From: Epibacterium sp. Ofav1-8
GTDB taxonomy: Bacteria > Pseudomonadota > Alphaproteobacteria > Rhodobacterales > Rhodobacteraceae
Assembly (NCBI RefSeq): GCF_022348185.1
Contig: NZ_JAKRFD010000007.1
Coordinates: 62,001-126,000, forward strand
DNA: 64,000 nucleotides
Direction: 5' to 3'
Both the position numbers and the translations under genes were made by a program. Under the pieces are notes generated by a model. It saw only the letters and a program-made list of their open reading frames with translations, ran no database searches and had not been told where the DNA came from. Below are positions 62,403 through 64,000 of the stretch, piece by piece (position 1 is the first letter of the stretch; each line of letters starts with the position of its first letter).

Positions 62403-62479
62403 TGGTAGCGGAGGAGGGACTTGAACCCCCGACACGCGGATTATGATTCCGCTGCTCTAACCAACTGAGCTACTCCGCC
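62403..62479 (-). tRNA. tRNA-Met(CAT), elongator type
   Basis: On the minus strand GGCGGAGTAGCTCAG forms the acceptor and D-arm start. The anticodon stem GCGGA/TCCGC encloses ATCATAA with anticodon CAT. The T-loop is GTTCAAGTC, and CTCCGCT-A-CCA closes the acceptor with CCA encoded. The first pair is a G-T wobble, whereas initiator tRNAs have a mismatch; the anticodon stem also lacks the three G-C pairs of initiators. Confidence 0.95.
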
Positions 62480-62605
62480 GCTCGCTGTGTGGAGGCGATT
62501 TACGGAATGCCGCCGAGAGGGTCAAGGGCGAAATCAGCCAGAACCGGATTTTTGCAGGTTTTTTTTATTGCCGCTGTGTTTTGTTCATATTTTACAAAAG
62601 GATGG

Positions 62606-63442
62606 CTATGGGGCTGCGCGCAGTTGTTCTGTTGGTGGCAAGGGGTCTGCGGCCTCCAGATCACTCAGGTCCGGGCGGTCGAGCCGATCAAGGAGGGCAA
62701 AGACCTTCTGGCGGCAGGCCTCTCCGGCCCAATCGGCAGGATGAAAGCGCGGGGGCAGGCAGGGGTGGCGCAGGGCGATGCGGCGCCAGCGGTGTACGAT
62801 CAGGGTGCGCAGGCAGGCGCGGCGCAGGGGGTCCAGCTCCGGCGGCTGGCCGAGCGGTGCAAGCGCCGCGTTCAGCGCCGCGCAGCTGCGGCGCAGGGGG
62901 GCAGGGAACAGGTCATCCTGAAGCCAGGCGGGCACCTGCGCAATGTCGGCCCGTACCACAAGCATGTCCGACGGGGACGCGGTGTCGGCGCCGGAAGCAA
63001 GGCCAACCTGCCGATTGACCCGGATCAGGTGGTCGGGCGAGGTTTCCGAGAGGTGGTCCAGATGCTCCAGCCCTTCGGAGGTGCCGGCCACCAGAAGGTG
63101 CCAGTCCTTTGCGCTGCAGGGGGTGCGTGCATAGATGCGCGGCGTGACGCGGGCGGATTGGGCGCGACCATGCGGTGTCAACGCATGGCGAGACCCGCGG
63201 CCCTTGCGCTCGCTGTCGGTCCAGCCATCCTTGCGCAAGCGGTGCAGGGCGACGCGGATGGCCTCAGGCTTGATGCCGAGCGGGGTGATCACCCGGGTCA
63301 GCGCGGCGCTGCTGATACCGGCGTCTTCATCCTGCGCCATGTCACCGAGAAAGGAGATGATGATGGACCAGACCCTCTGGCCCTGCGGCTCTGCAAGCGC
63401 CGACAGCGCAGTGGAAAACCAGTCATGTGCGTCCAATGTCAT
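62606..63442 (-). CDS. paaX: PaaX-like transcriptional regulator
   Basis: 278 residues from the ATG at 63442. The N-terminal winged helix (ALTRVITPLGIKPEAIRVAL, HRLRKDGWTDSERKGRGSRH) is that of PaaX/DUF24-like repressors, and the C-terminal part (LRTLIVHRWRRIALRHPCLP) is a typical PaaX end. PaaX binds phenylacetyl-CoA and represses the phenylacetate degradation genes; paaZ begins the next leftward transcription unit at the window edge, supporting this role. No strong ribosome-binding site is visible before this ATG, so the start may be elsewhere. Confidence 0.85.
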   Translation of the reverse strand: MTLDAHDWFSTALSALAEPQGQRVWSIIISFLGDMAQDEDAGISSAALTRVITPLGIKPEAIRVALHRLRKDGWTDSERKGRGSRHALTPHGRAQSARVTPRIYARTPCSAKDWHLLVAGTSEGLEHLDHLSETSPDHLIRVNRQVGLASGADTASPSDMLVVRADIAQVPAWLQDDLFPAPLRRSCAALNAALAPLGQPPELDPLRRACLRTLIVHRWRRIALRHPCLPPRFHPADWAGEACRQKVFALLDRLDRPDLSDLEAADPLPPTEQLRAAP

Positions 63443-63519
63443 GGGATTACGATAGGGGCTGGCGCGGTGCAGCACCAGCCCCATCACAACATGGTGGCCT
63501 CACATGCGGGCGGGTGCGC

Positions 63520-64000
63520 TCAGAACGCAACCATCGTCAGCAGCTCATATTCCGCCACCAGTTCGTCGTCCTGATTGGTGAGCGTCACGTGCCAGCGGAT
63601 CTCGCCATATTCCTCGTTGCGCGGGGTCTTGGCCTTGACGGTGAGGCGCACCTTGATGCTGTCGCCGGGGACCACCGGTTTCATGAAGCGCAGGTTGTCG
63701 AGGCCGGTGTTGGCCAGAACCGGACCCTCGTCCGGCTGCACGAACATGCCCGCCGCAAAGGACAACAAGAGATAACCATGTGCGACGCGGCCCGGGAAGA
63801 ACGGGTTCCGTTCGGCGGCGGCGTCATCCATGTGGGCATAGAACGTATCACCCGTGAACTGCGCAAAATGGGCGATGTCGTCGCTGGTCACGGTGCGCGG
63901 TGCGGTGTGCAGCGTCTCGCCAATGGCCAAGTCGCCAAAGCGCCGGGTGAAGGGATGCGCCGGGCCGGTGGTCTCTGGGCTGCCGGGCACCCATTTACCG
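63520..64000 (-). CDS. paaZ: PaaZ, C-terminal MaoC-type hydratase domain (partial)
   Basis: The leftward frame is open from the right edge to the stop at 63520 (about 160 residues). It shows the MaoC hot-dog domain: HFAQFTGDTFYAHMDD with the hydratase Asp/His site, RVAHGYLLLSFAAGMFV, and LRFMKPVVPGDSIKVRLTVK. This matches the C-terminal hydratase domain of PaaZ, the bifunctional ring-opening hydrolase/aldehyde dehydrogenase of phenylacetate degradation; the dehydrogenase part would lie beyond the window. A stand-alone MaoC protein starting at 63990 (GTG) is the alternative, but the frame remains open upstream. Confidence 0.8.
   Translation of the reverse strand, partial: GKWVPGSPETTGPAHPFTRRFGDLAIGETLHTAPRTVTSDDIAHFAQFTGDTFYAHMDDAAAERNPFFPGRVAHGYLLLSFAAGMFVQPDEGPVLANTGLDNLRFMKPVVPGDSIKVRLTVKAKTPRNEEYGEIRWHVTLTNQDDELVAEYELLTMVAF

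Noticed and set aside
1-64000. CRISPR arrays, insertion sequences, prophage or integrase genes
   Set aside because: No spaced direct repeats, transposase or integrase motifs were found; gene content and style are uniform along the window.

Overview
The window is high-GC DNA with dense, ATGA-type overlapping operons. Its gene content points to a marine alphaproteobacterium of the Roseobacter group (Rhodobacterales): an RpoE-ChrR sigma/anti-sigma pair beside a fatty-acid-modifying operon, smo/mtlK polyol genes in Rhodobacter sphaeroides order, heterotetrameric sarcosine oxidase, a BCCT transporter and a FDH3-type formate dehydrogenase. There is no rRNA, CRISPR array, insertion sequence or prophage. 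The only RNA gene found is an elongator tRNA-Met(CAT). Gene names are assigned by reading the protein sequences; no database search was run.

Left part (1-7.7 kb): the end of urtB and complete urtC, urtD and urtE (urea ABC transporter), a CaiB/BaiF CoA-transferase, a convergent XRE-type regulator, a divergent CocE/NonD serine hydrolase and a small secreted protein.

Formate region (7.8-24.3 kb): two divergent operons. The leftward one encodes a poly-ferredoxin, an Mrp/NBP35 ATPase, a biotin/lipoate-ligase-like protein and a DUF6505-like protein. The rightward one encodes DUF3305, DUF3306, a TorD-like chaperone, a 62-residue Tat-signal protein, the formate dehydrogenase alpha (Cys, not Sec), beta and gamma subunits, a secreted WD40-cytochrome c fusion, a 41-residue membrane peptide and an NtrC-type response regulator that lacks the GAFTGA loop. 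A Cache/HAMP histidine kinase converges on it. This block is the best candidate for an incompletely described system: a periplasmic formate-oxidising chain with its own maturation and signalling parts.

Envelope stress region (24.5-33.2 kb): an eight-gene leftward operon (FAD oxidoreductase, DUF1365, CFA-synthase-like methyltransferase, chalcone-isomerase-like protein, MFS transporter, DUF3833, two SDRs) diverges from rpoE-chrR. TGATCC-type sigma-E promoters lie on both strands of the spacer. A YjhX/TopAI-like small protein follows.

Osmolyte and central carbon region (33.4-41.4 kb): a GH13 sucrose-phosphorylase-like enzyme, gap with tandem LacI-type operators, a GNAT acetyltransferase, a glucosyl-3-phosphoglycerate-synthase-like transferase, its HAD phosphatase and a BCCT transporter. 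Together these suggest synthesis, recycling and uptake of compatible solutes such as glucosylglycerate and betaines.

Right part (41.5-64 kb): soxBDAG (sarcosine oxidase, with an unusual delta subunit) diverging from a GlxA-type regulator; a FAH-family hydrolase; a PhoD-like phosphatase; galU; the polyol operon smoEFGK-smoS-mtlK with a LacI regulator, matching operators and an intra-operon terminator; a Cache chemoreceptor; tRNA-Met; and a paaX-like regulator beside the 3' end of paaZ, which runs off the right edge.
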